The notes below the pieces were generated by a model that was given only the letters and a program-made list of their open reading frames with translations, did not search any database and was not told where the DNA came from. The position numbers were made by a program, and so were the translations under genes. From contig BGZK01002064.1 of assembly GCA_005406025.1 (NCBI GenBank), forward strand, positions 1-64,000: DNA of 64,000 nucleotides, given 5' to 3'. Source of the DNA: Eumeta japonica. Its lineage: Eukaryota > Arthropoda > Insecta > Lepidoptera > Psychidae. This document shows, piece by piece, positions 23,266-34,799 of the stretch (its first letter is position 1; every line of letters begins with the position of its first letter).

Positions 23266-23871
23266 AAAATATATAATGATATGTAAACGATTTCACAATC
23301 ATACAATTAGTAAAACCAGAACAAAAAATAATGGAATAGCGTTATAGCTAGCTTTACCGAAGTAGTTCTAGAATTCACGCACAGCAAAACTCGCTTTACT
23401 GTTGGACCATAAAATTCATCAATGTTAATAATTTGATGTTTTTGATGTTTAAATGTGTATGTCTGTATATACATACATTATATTGATGCAACATTGATTT
23501 TGTAAAATTATAGCGACTAAACTGTCATTTTAAATTAAAAACGAACGCACACAAAGCACAAACACCGAGCTCGACGAATATTATTTTCGACCACTTTATT
23601 TAAATAAATTTCTAGTGCTCGACAATTATCAACGGAACACCAAGTCCTAAATCGAAAGTGAAATAGTTGATGACTGATTAAAAGAACGGAAAGGCTAAAA
23701 AATCTTTTTTGATGCAATTAGTTTCGGTGGCACGTGGATGTACGTCCGACCAGCTCCCATTCAACGCTGCTAATACCAAGAATAAACACGAACGCTCTAT
23801 AAACTCGTTACGAGTTACCTGCATACATAGTTAGTCGCCATTCTTTTACGCGATGCTAAGATTTAGAGTAA

Positions 23872-24626
23872 AAAAAATAGGTAAAAAAACTTTTTAAGTT
23901 AAACGGTTTTATGTTAAACATACATTGCAATGTTTAAGATAAATGTACTAAAAACCAAAAAATAATAAAATAGATACAGTCGTGGGAATTATAAACATAT
24001 GCATAGACTAGACTAAAATAAAACCGTGGGGCACGTCAATTGTCTACAATCGTTGATTAAAATGTTTGTTTTGTAATGTTACACTATAATTAGGCAGTTG
24101 TTCAACCGACAACGATGGACGTGTGATAAGTAGGGCTAGAATGTGAAACAAGCTAGCAAGCTCGATTATAAGCGAGTTTTAGGGTTTCATAGTGGTGAGC
24201 AGAGTAGTACTTTTATCATATGTTTTGTCGATTAAAGACAAACTACGAGCAGTGAAACGATTCCTCGCCAGCCAGCAGTGTGAATGTCCAACGATAAACT
24301 AGTTGAAACATCTCTTTTATTTACATGGAGTGTATAACTATTGGAATTTCCATGAGCAAGAAAATAGTAAGTAATTTCCTCACCGTCTGCGGGCCAACTG
24401 CCTAACGACGAATTAAACGATTCTTCTATCGCACATTAAGTCGATAATTTGTAGACAATTGACGTGCCCCACGGTTTTATTTTAGTCTAGTCTATGCATA
24501 TGTTTATAATTCCCACGACTGTATCTATTTTATTATTTTTTGGTTTTTAGTACATTTATCTTAAACATTGCAATGTATGTTTAACATAAAACCGTTTAAC
24601 TTAAAAAGGTTTTTTACCTATTTTTA
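23872..24626. repeat. 178-bp near-identical inverted repeat around a 399-bp core
   Basis: The left arm 23872-24049 is the reverse complement of 24449-24626 with about two differences, both in the outermost A/T-rich 20 bp. The right arm's outer end coincides exactly with the stop codon of the Helitron helicase frame (24624-24626). The 399-bp core has no ORF of note. It could be the Helitron 3' end followed by an inverted copy of itself, or a separate long-TIR MITE lodged directly at the stop codon. Confidence 0.85.
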
Positions 24627-26510
24627 TTTTCTAGTTTTAGTTTTATTTCGCATTCTGTTTAATTCATTTAGTGCTTCATTATTGCAAGGTTTCTTGCCCG
24701 TTAGTTTATTGCAGTCCAACTTCTCTATACGTAGTCCCTGCAAAGATCTTACTCTACTAAGAGCCACGTAGGCTTGACCTTCTTCAAACAGTTTCGCACC
24801 TAAGTATACGACTGCGTGATCCACAGTGCTGCCCTGCATTTTATGTATTGTAGAAGCCCATGATAGTATTAAAGGCAACATTCTTCTTTCAGCCGTCCCG
24901 TAATTGTACTTAGCTGGAAACTGTATGGCTTTCGGGTGTATAAGATGTACTCCGTCTCTTGCGAAATCAATTCGGACGGAAGGTACATCTGTTGCATACA
25001 TCTGAGTTCGACGAAATTGAGGCCAAACGATTTCGTTGATGTAGCCTATAGCGCCATTTACTAATCCCTTTGAAACGTCAATATTGGAGCGTAGCATGAC
25101 TTTTGCCCCCACAGATATTTCCAGTTCCGCTGGTAAACCCCCAGTTTTGTTGATATCAGCTGGTATTATAGTAGCTATATCCACATTGTCTGCATTTCGT
25201 GTGGCGTGTACTAGCTGATCCTGCGCTTTTATTTTGTAAATGCGAGCACCATTATTTCTGTACAAATTCAATACAGCAGAGTTGTGGTCGTTAACTTGTT
25301 GATTTGTGGGGTATACCCTTAACGCTTTGTCTATTGCAAACTCATCACTCGTGTCTTGAAGAAGTCTTCCCATTAAAATACTAAAATGTTGGGTTGTTAG
25401 CTCACCGACTCTTAAAACATTCAAAATATCAATAAAAGTCTGGTCACCTTGCTGACGCATATTTACAGTTAATTCACACAGCGTGAATAAACGCCAGAGA
25501 TGTGTAGCTGGTTGGAGATGTTCTGGCTGTTTGAAAACAGGTGTTCCTGATCGTTTTATAGGAGGCAGTTGTAAAAGATCACCGAAAAGTAATACGTTTA
25601 CTCCTCCAAAAAACTCATTTTCACAGTTCTTAATTTGCCTTAATCGAGCGTCCATCATGCATAACATTTGATAAGACACCATGGAAATCTCGTCGACAAT
25701 CAAAAATTCTGTCTGATGCCATTGTTGCCTCATTATTCGCAAATAGCTTCCGGGCAGTGGTGACATACCTGTTATGCGACCGTCTTTCTGTACAGGCAAT
25801 TTTAAAGTACTGTGTATCGTAGCTCCATTTATTAATCTAGCTGCAACTCCTGTTAGTGAGCAGACTTTAACCGCATCCTTTGCGTAGCACCTATTAATTT
25901 GGTCTCTTATTAACTTTAATAGAAAAGTCTTGCCCACACCAGCTCCTCCTGTAAAGAATATTTTTAAACGTTCTTCAGCACCTGACATTTGATTTTGTAT
26001 GGACTGGGTAACTAATGTAAAATTTCCTTTTGTCCTGCATTCATAGACTGCTTAGCCTGTAAGAACTGGTCTTCATTCATTGGCAAATAAGGAACTTCTT
26101 CTTCATGGTCTAGTTCCATCGGCTCTGCGTGTTCCAGTATCTGAAATGCGTGTACTTGCGTGAATGTATTTTCAAGCTGCCTGTAACGTTCACGATATAT
26201 TTCCAAGTAGGCGTTTGTTTGTCTTAAACTTTCTTCGTTGGCGAGAAACGCATCTCTGGCACTATTAAATTCTCCTAAAAGTTCGGCCTCATTGCGATAC
26301 GGCATATACTGGATTAGTAAACTGTAATAATATGACTCTGGATCAGAAGCTGCTACGAAGTTAGGTACCCGTACTACAGCTGGCGTGTTTCTAATAGTCA
26401 TTTTGGTGTTGTCTGTTAAAGTTATAAGACGCCTTCTTGTTGTTTGCTCGTGCGGTGCATAAGCATCGGTATCGATGCTCTCTTCATTATAACTGACGGT
26501 TTTGTGTAGT
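24624..26510 (-). pseudogene. Helitron RepHel, helicase half (5'-truncated, one frameshift)
   Basis: Two frames belong to one Helitron Rep/helicase protein. The upstream part (about 26510-26012) has the Helitron linker motif DPESYYYSLLIQYMPYRNEA. The downstream part (25988-24624, 454 aa) is a Pif1-type superfamily 1 helicase: Walker A GGAGVGKT (residues 14-21), Walker B VDEISM (98-103), FGDLLQLPP, VGAKVMLRSN, and a final HKMQGST...AYVALSRVRSLQGL. The frames join if one T is restored in the T-run near 26015-26025: QKEIL shifts into LVTQSIQNQMSG, so the second ATG is internal. The HUH Rep nuclease half is missing; homology ends near 26510, exactly where the 118-bp tandem array begins. The element cannot move by itself. 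Family function is rolling-circle transposition. Confidence 0.88.
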
Positions 26511-26518
26511 GATTATAC

Positions 26519-27025
26519 GCCATTTAGTGGCTGCGCCCATCTTAAATATTGAGGTTGTATAGTGCACTGTATTCTTCTTGTCAAGCCCTTTTATTTGATA
26601 CCCATATTGGTGGGATTGATAAAAAACTGTTATCAGCCATTTGGTAGCGGCGGCCATCTTAGATTTCAATTTTGCATAGTAAATTGTATTCTACTTGTTG
26701 AGACCTTTCATTTGATACCCATGTTGATGGGATTGATAAAACCTACGTTATCCGCCATTTTGTAGCGGCCGCCATCTTGGATTTCAATTTTTTATAGTAT
26801 ATTGTATTCTGCTTGTTGAGCCCTTTCATTTGATACCCATATTGATGGGATTGATAAAACCTACGTTATCCGCCATTTTGTAGCGGCCGCCATCTTGGAT
26901 TTCAATTTTTTATAGTATATTGTATTCTGCTTGTTGAGCCCTTTCATTTGATACTCATATTGATGGGATTAATAATAAAAATAAATTATCCGCCATTTTG
27001 TAGCGGCGGCCATCTTGAATTTATA
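26519..27025. repeat. 118-bp tandem array, about 4 units
   Basis: The landmark CCGCCATTTTGTAGCGGC + CGCCATCTT recurs at 26519 (diverged), 26634, 26752, 26870 and 26990, that is every 115, 118, 118 and 120 bp. Each unit also carries TTTGATACCCATATTGATGG + GATTGATAAAACC. Units 3 and 4 are almost identical; the outer ones are diverged, the usual profile of an expanding array. It abuts the broken 5' side of the Helitron. Confidence 0.9.
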
Positions 27026-28590
27026 ATGATAATGAATAAACATAATTGTATTGTCACCAAAATCCAAAGTGTATACAAAATTTCAGATTAATCGGTTGAC
27101 AGGAAGAGGGTGAAATTTGAATTACTAAATTTGACCCAAGAATAAATAATAAATAAAACAAACGGGGTGAGCTAAATAAAACCGTTTAAAAAGTGCAAAT
27201 TTTACGATGAGAAGTGTACAAAAACGCGAAGTGATTTGTTATATCGCCAAGGAACTTGAGCCATTTTATCAATATTTTGTCAATAAAACAAACTTAACGA
27301 TTAATTGTATCTTACTCTCGGTTTCGGTATGAAATAACTTTGCTTATGTGTGAGCAAAGCGCTATAATAATGTAACTTTTAAGTGTGCTTTTTATAGTTT
27401 CTAATTTATGAAGTAAGTACCTACATTATGTTGTCATTTCAAAACTACGAACAATAATATAATGAATATTAATAAAATCGATCGACCCATTCTTATGTAA
27501 GAATAGGTCAATTGCTACTAGAATTACAATTGATGTCAAACCTTCAAATTTTATTATTGTGCTAGAACGAACGATACTGGCTAAATCTTAATCTACAACA
27601 TGTTAACTATAGTGGTAAAATGTTACTAAACCTAGTGTGATACGTTTTTACAAATGTTTCCAATGTCCGCTCTTTAACTATATTGTTTAATATCAAATTA
27701 AGTGCCAAGTTAATATGAAATACTGTCTCTTTATACCTACATATACTATTAAATTACAAACATTTATAATGAAAAAAAAAACGTTTTATTAAACATCAAA
27801 CGTATCTTCTTTGAATACTCTATTTAACAAATACTGCAGCTGCAGCCCGCATGCAGTGCGTAATAGATCGCTTTACCAACACAATGCAAGATCATATTGC
27901 ATCATAACGACCCTACAAAACAGTGGTTTATGTTGTTCCATAACAAACTTGGAATAAGCTTTTTTTTTCTAAATGTTCATTACACCTATATCAAACGTTT
28001 TTCCGCTCACCATTTTGTATAAACCTCCACATTCAAAAGAAATTAAATGTATAATTGCGGAAAATTAAAAACCAACTTTATGATTAAGTTTTTGTAGATG
28101 GTATCCCTAGATACAAGGCACTATCTTTTGCCGTAGTGGTCATACAGTGACACGCTGGTGAAAGCATAAACAAATATTGCTTTCATTGATATGCTCGCAT
28201 TAAAATTTATTCAGCATTATTTTCTTGTTTCTATTCGCTACACGTGAAATGTTAAGACGCGATGATAACACAAGTAGTAAATAAATCTATGTACATATCA
28301 CATCTACCAAAACATCGACTACAAGTAATTGCCTAATGACGACCTAACTGTTACACCCCCACGTCTCTGACTGCTATGCGACTTTCAAAATCATTCTATT
28401 CTTAGCTGCAGACGTAAAATAACAAAATATGTTCAAGGCGTTATCGCATTAATACTGTACAAAATATAACCTTTCCCTTGCATTGGAATCGGAAAATTCT
28501 ACATCTACCTGTAGTTGTCCGTAAATTGTGACTGAGGAACTGCCAGAAAGTTTTTCTGTCTGTCGACTTAATTATCATAAGTTAAGGCTT
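27026..28590. other. gene-free stretch
   Basis: The first about 150 bp (GTATACAAAATTTCAGATTAA..., AAACAAACGGGGTGAGC) look like the flank of the tandem array element. The rest is AT-rich with no gene. A small imperfect hairpin GACCCATTCTTA/TAAGAATAGGTC lies near 27484-27510. Confidence 0.4.
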
Positions 28591-28995
28591 TGAAAGTACG
28601 CAAACCGATGTCGGGCAACGATGGGCGTCACATACGGGACAAGTGAACTATTGGAATCCACCGAACGAAGCGTCTTAGCGTCTTCCGTGTCGGGATCGTT
28701 AACGAGTCAATCCATTTCATATTCACCTTTTATTACGGCGCTTATCTCCCGCGGAAATAGTTGGGCGGGCGGGGCGCGGCCGGCCGCCCGCCGCGGCGCC
28801 GCGCTCACCCCCTGACACTGATTTATTTACGCTCACACTCCGACTAATGGCTTCCCCGGGCCAAATTTAACGTTGGCCCCTTTTAATTTTATTCGTGTTA
28901 CTTAGCATTAAATATCAAATTCTAAGTTACGGCCGGCGCCTGTTACGCCGGTTCCGCAACGCCTACGGTCGGTTTATTTGGCAGAATTTGCAGTT
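28591..28995. promoter_or_regulatory. most GC-rich island of the window
   Basis: CGGGCGGGGCGCGGCCGGCC (28767-28786), then CCGCCGCGGCGCCGCGCTC, TTATTTACGCTCACACTCCG and GTTACGCCGGTTCCGCAACG. It is unique in the window and bounded by AT-rich DNA. The 64-codon frame across it is low complexity (Ala/Arg/Gly). It could be a CpG-rich promoter of an unseen transcript or a conserved enhancer. Confidence 0.4.
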
Positions 28996-30195
28996 TATTG
29001 TTGTTCAGGCGTCTATCACAACGGTTGATAAAACCGGAACAAACAAATTGTAATGGGTCAAATCACAAAGTTGTCCAATATAAAATCATTGTTTACATTT
29101 TCTAGTTTACTTATCAAAAAATTTAATCAAGTTAAAGAATAAAATTGGCATTTGCTTATTACAAATTATACATAGGTTAATAATAAAATGTAAGCAGGGA
29201 TATACTTATTCTGTATTAATATTAAATGTATATTTATTATTGTACATAATGACGAGAACATTTAGTTTAAGAAATTAACATTAATAACAAAGTTATTTGT
29301 TACGTATTCTAGTAAACAGCTTATTACACGTCAAATACGGTATAAATTTATGTTTACATTTCGTAGAAAGTAAATTATTATTAATTCTAACGAATCTTGA
29401 AGAGCACCTAAAATAAACTTGGAATGTTTTCAAAAACCTCAAGATTCCGTCACGAGGTTCTAATAATATGACTACACATTATTAAACTAGTAACAAAAAA
29501 GGATAATAAGTTTCTAGTGAATTTTGTAGTAATATTCCTGTAAATTTCCTGTGATGATTTTTTGATCGCATTTCCTCTATCATTTTTAATCGATACAGGC
29601 ATAATCGTAGATTCCTAAGCGCTGAGCTAAAATTTGTCACGTGTTCTCTTCTTTTGACCGTATATTCTTATTTTTAATAGTCATTAAACAAAAAGAGCCA
29701 AGTGGAAATCGAATTCCCGCATCCAGGGTCTCGGATGTGAGGAATTTGTATTTGCACATATTAAATCTAACCGGGTTTGGATCACTCCTTACAAATTCAA
29801 ATAATTTTAATATAAAATAATATTGGCACAAATATATGTTCCAATGATACCTACTTTTGTTTAAAAAAAAATTAACTGTCTACCTATTACGATTCAACAA
29901 GTATTGCAAGTAAATGAATAATTTGTTTGTTAATGTCATCGTTAGTGACTTACGTGAACCATTTATGCATCAATTATCTACAAATATATAAATAAAATTG
30001 AATGCGCACTACGTTTTTTGTTTTAAACATTACAAGTATTTTAACACCTATTAAAAATAGTCATTATGTGAATTTTTTATTTTGTTTTAAATAAAAGTTA
30101 AAGATTTTTTTTTCTATTATTGTTTGGAGTTAAAACCTCCCACACTGCTGCATCTCAGGTTTTCCGCCTGACAGTTCTATTAGCTCAAATACAGT
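28996..30195. other. gene-free stretch
   Basis: AT-rich; nothing convincing. 29700-29760 has a weak B-box-like GAATTCGATTT on -, possibly a SINE scrap. Confidence 0.35.
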
Positions 30196-30205
30196 TACAC
30201 ATACT

Positions 30206-30401
30206 CAGTGGCGGCGCTAGGCGTCGGCGACGTCGGCGACCGCCGACGGCCTCGCGTCTGAAGGGACCTCGCAAACAAAAAAGGTTTGCCTACAAGTTAT
30301 TAAAAAGAGGCCTCGCAATAAGTTTTGCCTACAAGTTATTAAAAAGAGGCCTCGCAAACCTGAGGTCGCCGACGTCCACGAGTGGTGTAGCGCCGCCACT
30401 G
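30206..30401. mobile_element. hAT-type MITE, 196 bp
   Basis: The ends are CAGTGGCGGCGCTA (30206) and TAGCGCCGCCACTG (to 30401), perfect 14-bp terminal inverted repeats starting CAG as in hAT elements; homology continues imperfectly inward (GTCGGCGACGTCGGCGACC/GGTCGCCGACGTC). The flanks are an exact 8-bp duplication CACATACT (30198-30205 and 30402-30409), the hAT hallmark. Inside, a 39-bp unit (TTGCCTACAAGTTATTAAAA...) is tandemly duplicated from about 30285. No coding capacity; it must use a transposase in trans. The 122-codon and 60-codon ORFs here are artefacts. Confidence 0.93.
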
Positions 30402-30761
30402 CACATACTCCATTCGAAATTAATGATTATCAAGCGACGTCAACTTTTTGAGCTAAATCCACAGAGAATTACTAATTCCTCTATGTAATCATCCACTTAC
30501 TTAACTGTTCCATAAAGAATATAAAATCTGAAAAATATACCCAATTAAGTATGACATTGGATATTAATTTCATTAGAGGCCATTTTTATTCTTAACATAA
30601 AATCCATATAATCAATGTCAGTTAACTTATTACTTAAAATGATCAATTTTCTCATATATTTATACATTGATATCTGGGATATAACCCTAACGATTTTGAT
30701 ATAGATTTTTATATTTCGATTAAGTCTTGCTTTTCAGGTTGATTTATATAGGTGCCTTCTT

Positions 30762-30887
30762 TGCGGGCGTAGCATGAAGCCCTAGACAAGTCTTTCTGTA
30801 GTACTTTCCCTTTCGCTTCATCACATTAACGCCATAGGAATAGCCCTGTAGAGATACTTTTGTCTAGAGCGTCATGCTAAGCCCACA
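30762..30887. mobile_element. 126-bp fold-back element
   Basis: The left arm TGCGGGCGTAGCATGAAGCC + CTAGACAAG (30762-30790) pairs imperfectly with CTTTTGTCTAGAGCG + TCATGCTAAGCCCACA (to 30887). The two arms cover nearly half the element. No clear target duplication was found. Probably a small MITE. Confidence 0.6.
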
Positions 30888-31078
30888 GGATAACGATATA
30901 AAAAAATATTTGTTTTTGTGAAAATAGTTTATAACGCTATCTCGTCGAATTTTAAGGTAAATCAATTACATTGTTGCTGTGTTATGTTAACAACAAATTA
31001 TACTACATGACAAATCAGACAGAGGGCAGTAAAGAATTAAGACATGTAGGTAAATTTTGGATATTGTGTAATATATTA

Positions 31079-32340
31079 GGAGTACAAACAAGTTTCCGCC
31101 GTTTTGAAAGAAATGGCATGGCACGAGGCTTGCGTTAGAATTCGCAGATGATAACTGGCTTGAAAATTAGGTTGCTCATTCAAGAACAACATAACCCTAT
31201 CATATTATTGACTTCATATTAGCATCATATATTTTGTTTATCCAAAAATGTCTAAATTTGAGCCAAATAAGCGTCATATGCGGGAACTTTGAATTTACTT
31301 CTTTAATTTAAAAAAAAATCTACAGCTGAGGCACATCGATTGCTCGTAGCAGCATACAATGAGGCTGCCTTGAGTGAGAGAACATGTCGTGAGTGGTTTC
31401 AAAAGTTTAAAAACGGTGATTTTGACGAAGAAGACAAAGATCGCAGTGGAAGGCCAAAAATTTATGAGGATGCAGAATTGGAGGAATTATTGGGGGAAGA
31501 ATCGTCTCAAACACAAAAGGAACTTGCACTTACTTTAGAAGTTACTCAGCAAGTACTCTCGCATCGTTTAAAATGATACATAAACAAGGTAATTGGGTTC
31601 CATACGAATTAAACCCGAGAGATGTTGAACGCCGATTATGCTATGAAATGCTGCTAGCTAGGCACAAAAAAAAAGGTTTTACATCGAATCGTAACTAGTG
31701 ATGAAAAATGGATACATTATGATAATTCAAAAAGAAGAAAATAATGGGGACTACCTGGCCACGCGTCAACTTCCACAGCAAAACTGAATATTCATGGAAA
31801 AAAACTCCTGCTGTGTATTTGGTGGAATCAGTTGGGTGTGGTGTATTACAAGTTGCTTAATCCAAACGAAACAATTACTGGAACTGTATACCGAACAGTT
31901 GATGAGTTTGAGTCGAGCTCTGAAGGAAAAACGCTTCAATGCTACTCCAGACACGACAAAATTATTCTTCTAGATAGTAATTCTCGTCCGCGTGTAACGG
32001 TTCCGATGAAAAATTATTTGAAAACTCTTGATTGGGAAGTACTACCGCACCCGCCGTATTCAACAGACATTGCGCCGTCCGACTGTCATCTGTTCCGGTC
32101 AATGGCACATGCTCTGTCAGAGCAGCGGTTCACATCATATGAACATACCAAAAACTGGGTTGATTCGTGGATAGCCTCAAAAGATAAGGAGTTTTTCAGA
32201 CTTGAAATCCGAACGCTCGCTTAAAGATGGAAAAAGTAGTTGCTAGTGATGGACAATACTTCGGTCAAAATGAAATTACCGTTCTTTCACAATAAATATT
32301 ACTTTATTGACAAAAAACGGCGGAAACTTATTTGTACTCC
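31079..32340 (+). mobile_element. full-length mariner element, 1262 bp
   Basis: Terminal inverted repeats GGAGTACAAACAAGTTTCCG... (31079) and its reverse complement ending ...CTTATTTGTACTCC (32340) match over 27 bp with one difference. TA dinucleotides at 31077-31078 and 32341-32342 form the target duplication. Size, TIRs and TA target are all typical of mariner. Confidence 0.95.
31248..32295 (+). pseudogene. mariner (DD34D) transposase, inactivated
   Basis: It starts ATG TCT AAA (MSKFEPNKRHMREL) and hits an in-frame stop at codon 15; a frameshift follows in the A-run near 31310. The helix-turn-helix half (ERTCREWFQKFKNGDFD...) is open from 31340 to 31576. Catalytic landmarks are VTSDEKWIHYD (first Asp kept), then LLDSNSRPRV where the family has HDNARPH, so the second catalytic Asp aligns with Ser, and PYSTDIAPSDCHLF (third Asp kept). 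Counting from that Ser to the third Asp gives the expected 34 residues. After another frameshift near 32215 the tail continues (KVVASDGQYF) to TAA at 32293-32295. At least four lesions. Confidence 0.92.
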
Positions 32341-32844
32341 TATTATAAATATTATACATCCAATTATTTATTGTTGGAAGTGAACATAAGCAACTTTCCC
32401 ATGGGAAATTCCCACGGCAAATTCGAAAGACGTTGAGCAAAGCTTAGTTACCTCGGTTTAGGGACATATTATTATAATAACAATAATATGCGACTGCAAT
32501 TAAGCTAAGTATTGTACAGATTTAAAAATTATTTTATAATGTACAAATTATAATGAGCCCAATTAATTCTGGAATCTATTGAATAAAATTGTATTTCATT
32601 AATCAATAACTACTCATTATACAATACATCAACAGAATAAGTTTAAATAATATTTTTACAAACACATCTTTTAAAAATTATGGTATTTATCATTAACTAA
32701 GTACAAAGATTTGGGAACTGAAAAATCCCGACAGAAGAAAAATTTAGATATAATAGAGATGTTGAAATACACAGTCTATGTATAATAAATAATAATTCTG
32801 TTTGCTATTGTTTTGTATTTAATTAATTTCTGGTTTTCTTTTTA

Positions 32845-33130
32845 GGATCCCGTGGCCTTAATGGCAAAATCGGAATCTTTATAGTTCCGTCATGTCTGTA
32901 CTTCCGTTCGTCCTTCTGTCACAAGCATTTAGTCAAACACTACGAAGACGTATATTGATAAAATTTTAAATACGGATATCTTGTGTAAACCGCTACTTAG
33001 TTAGATAGTTTAATAACAAAAAAATGTTTGTAAAGGAGGGGGTACTTAATACATGTAAAAAAAAAATTCAGCAAACATTAACCTGTGGCACATATTTTGA
33101 TAGGTCTTTGAGAATACTTTAAGGTTTCTA
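32845..33130 (+). repeat. partial copy of a GGNTCCCGT/TTCCGT-type repeat
   Basis: TTAGGATCCCGTGGCC + AAAATCGGAATC..., TTCCGTCATGTCTGTACTTC + CGTCCTTCTGTCACAAGC follow the same order of landmarks as the 5' half of the repeats at 6914 and 21100; the 3' half is not recognisable. Confidence 0.4.
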
Positions 33131-34135
33131 AGCAATTTTTTATTAAGGAATATTTTCGAAAATAATCGTTCCGAAAGTAGCATAAATTGTCTAGGCTTTT
33201 TTTTTAACCATATGTATAGAAAATATCAAAATAATTACAGAGGTAACGTTTAATACCTAAATACTTTCAACGAAAATTATTTTGAACATGATCGATGTAC
33301 TGTTTTTTAATTATTGCCAAAAAACTACGATTCTCATCAAAAGGACGTACGCGCCGTGCAGATACGCTCTTTTGGTAGTGCACTTTTTCGTAGTAAAAGT
33401 TTTCAACCACAGCCAAATGAGCATTGTTAGTTTAAAGATAATAGTCGACTTAACTACTTGTTTTTCTAGTTATGTTTATAGTTTTAGTTATGGTGGCGAT
33501 TAAAGTACTTATACCTACTTTGTGCGGGAAATATGAAAAAAGTATGACAACATAGTTTGTTTTTCTATAAAAACTACAAAGAAATGCGCTACCTATGTAG
33601 TGCATTTCTTTGTAGTAACGATTACGAAACCCTGCACTGAGCGTGGTCCGCCGGCCGCGTGGCCTTTTTTTTAATAAAAATTAATGGATGTTAATTGAGC
33701 TAAAATCACGGATGATGATCTTAGATAACAGTATATATTCATTTACAACTTTTTATTATTTACTAAGGTATATCGCATCGCAAACAAAGATAAGGCAGAT
33801 ATAGCAGAAATTTAAATTTATGTTAGAAATCCAATTTTGATAAATGCGAACAAAATCGTGACTATCACGTTTAAGGTAACAATTAGCAGCGTGGGGGATT
33901 AGTTTTTGTACAGAAATATCGTCAATGTCCTCTCTAAAACTGTAGCATTTAAATCTCTTGAGAACGAAACTTATTAATTTCAGACTCTCAAGCTGATACA
34001 TTCCATAGTTTGGAGCATGGGGACCACCGTCGTCATCAAAGTTACAATAATATACTCTATGGTTACAACATCGAGAACCATCGACTTGGCATGCTCACTG
34101 AAAGATGACATAAATATTATTAATGCAGTTTAAAA
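33131..34135. other. gene-free stretch with a hairpin
   Basis: No gene recognised. A 19-bp-arm hairpin with one mismatch (ACTACAAAGAAATGCGCTA at 33573-33591; 33598-33616) has a 6-nt loop. The 81-codon - frame at 33756-34001 has no recognised domain. Confidence 0.5.
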
Positions 34136-34139
34136 TTCA

Positions 34140-34215
34140 TTAGTCAATCCACTCATGGATTCGAACTTGGACCATTGGATGCAAAGACAATACTCATAGC
34201 CATGTGGCAACCGTC
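34140..34215 (-). repeat. tRNA-derived SINE head
   Basis: On - the stretch reads GTGACGGTTGCCACATGGC... with an A-box-like part and, at the appropriate distance, AAGTTCGAATCC, a near-perfect B box. It does not form a full cloverleaf by eye. Confidence 0.5.
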
Positions 34216-34724
34216 ACTTCATTTTTTAATAACTTAAATCATGATTTCTAAAGTACTATTTAACAACCTGAGAAATCACACTAATGACATAAAGGTTGCA
34301 ACTAGAAACACAACCACTTATCACTTCATTTTTTTATGCCTGGAACATTACATATATCTATTACACCTATTATAAATATTTATTACAAGTTGTATTTCAT
34401 TAAAATAATAAAATTAAACGTGAGAACTCATCCCTACTAAGTGTTTCATGTCCATTCACGTTGTGTCCTTTCTTTTTAGCATGTGTGTGTCAGCTCTCGC
34501 ATATGCTTGGTACCACATTCTGTCTTAGTTTCTATTCTTAAACTCTGTTGATGCCATTAATATTCTAAACCAATTCAAAATTACCATCTGTGTAAAAGAA
34601 TATGTTTGAAATTCTATAATAACAAGTTTTGAAACATCATATTTACACATCACCAATAATTTAAATGATATATAAATTTTATCTTTGTTATTACACAAAT
34701 CAACAGATTCCTTTTAACGAACTT

Positions 34725-34780
34725 CCCTCAGGGTACAAGTCCAATTCATACTTATATAAATAGGATTTGCACCCTGAGGG
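34725..34780. repeat. 10-bp-arm inverted repeat
   Basis: CCCTCAGGGT (34725-34734) and ACCCTGAGGG (34771-34780), exact reverse complements, with a TATA-rich spacer. It sits just left of repeat R2 copy 2 and may mark that element's edge. Confidence 0.6.
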
Positions 34781-34799
34781 TTCAATATAAAATTGTATG

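Noticed and set aside
26519..27025. CRISPR-like array
   Set aside because: Contiguous 118-bp tandem units without unique spacers in a eukaryotic context.
30120..30488. 122-codon + ORF with an Arg-rich tract
   Set aside because: Covers the hAT MITE and its internal duplication; low complexity.
34140..34215. Possible tRNA gene
   Set aside because: Only A- and B-box-like pieces; no complete cloverleaf, so treated as a SINE head. The same applies to 20028-20100 and 41285-41365.
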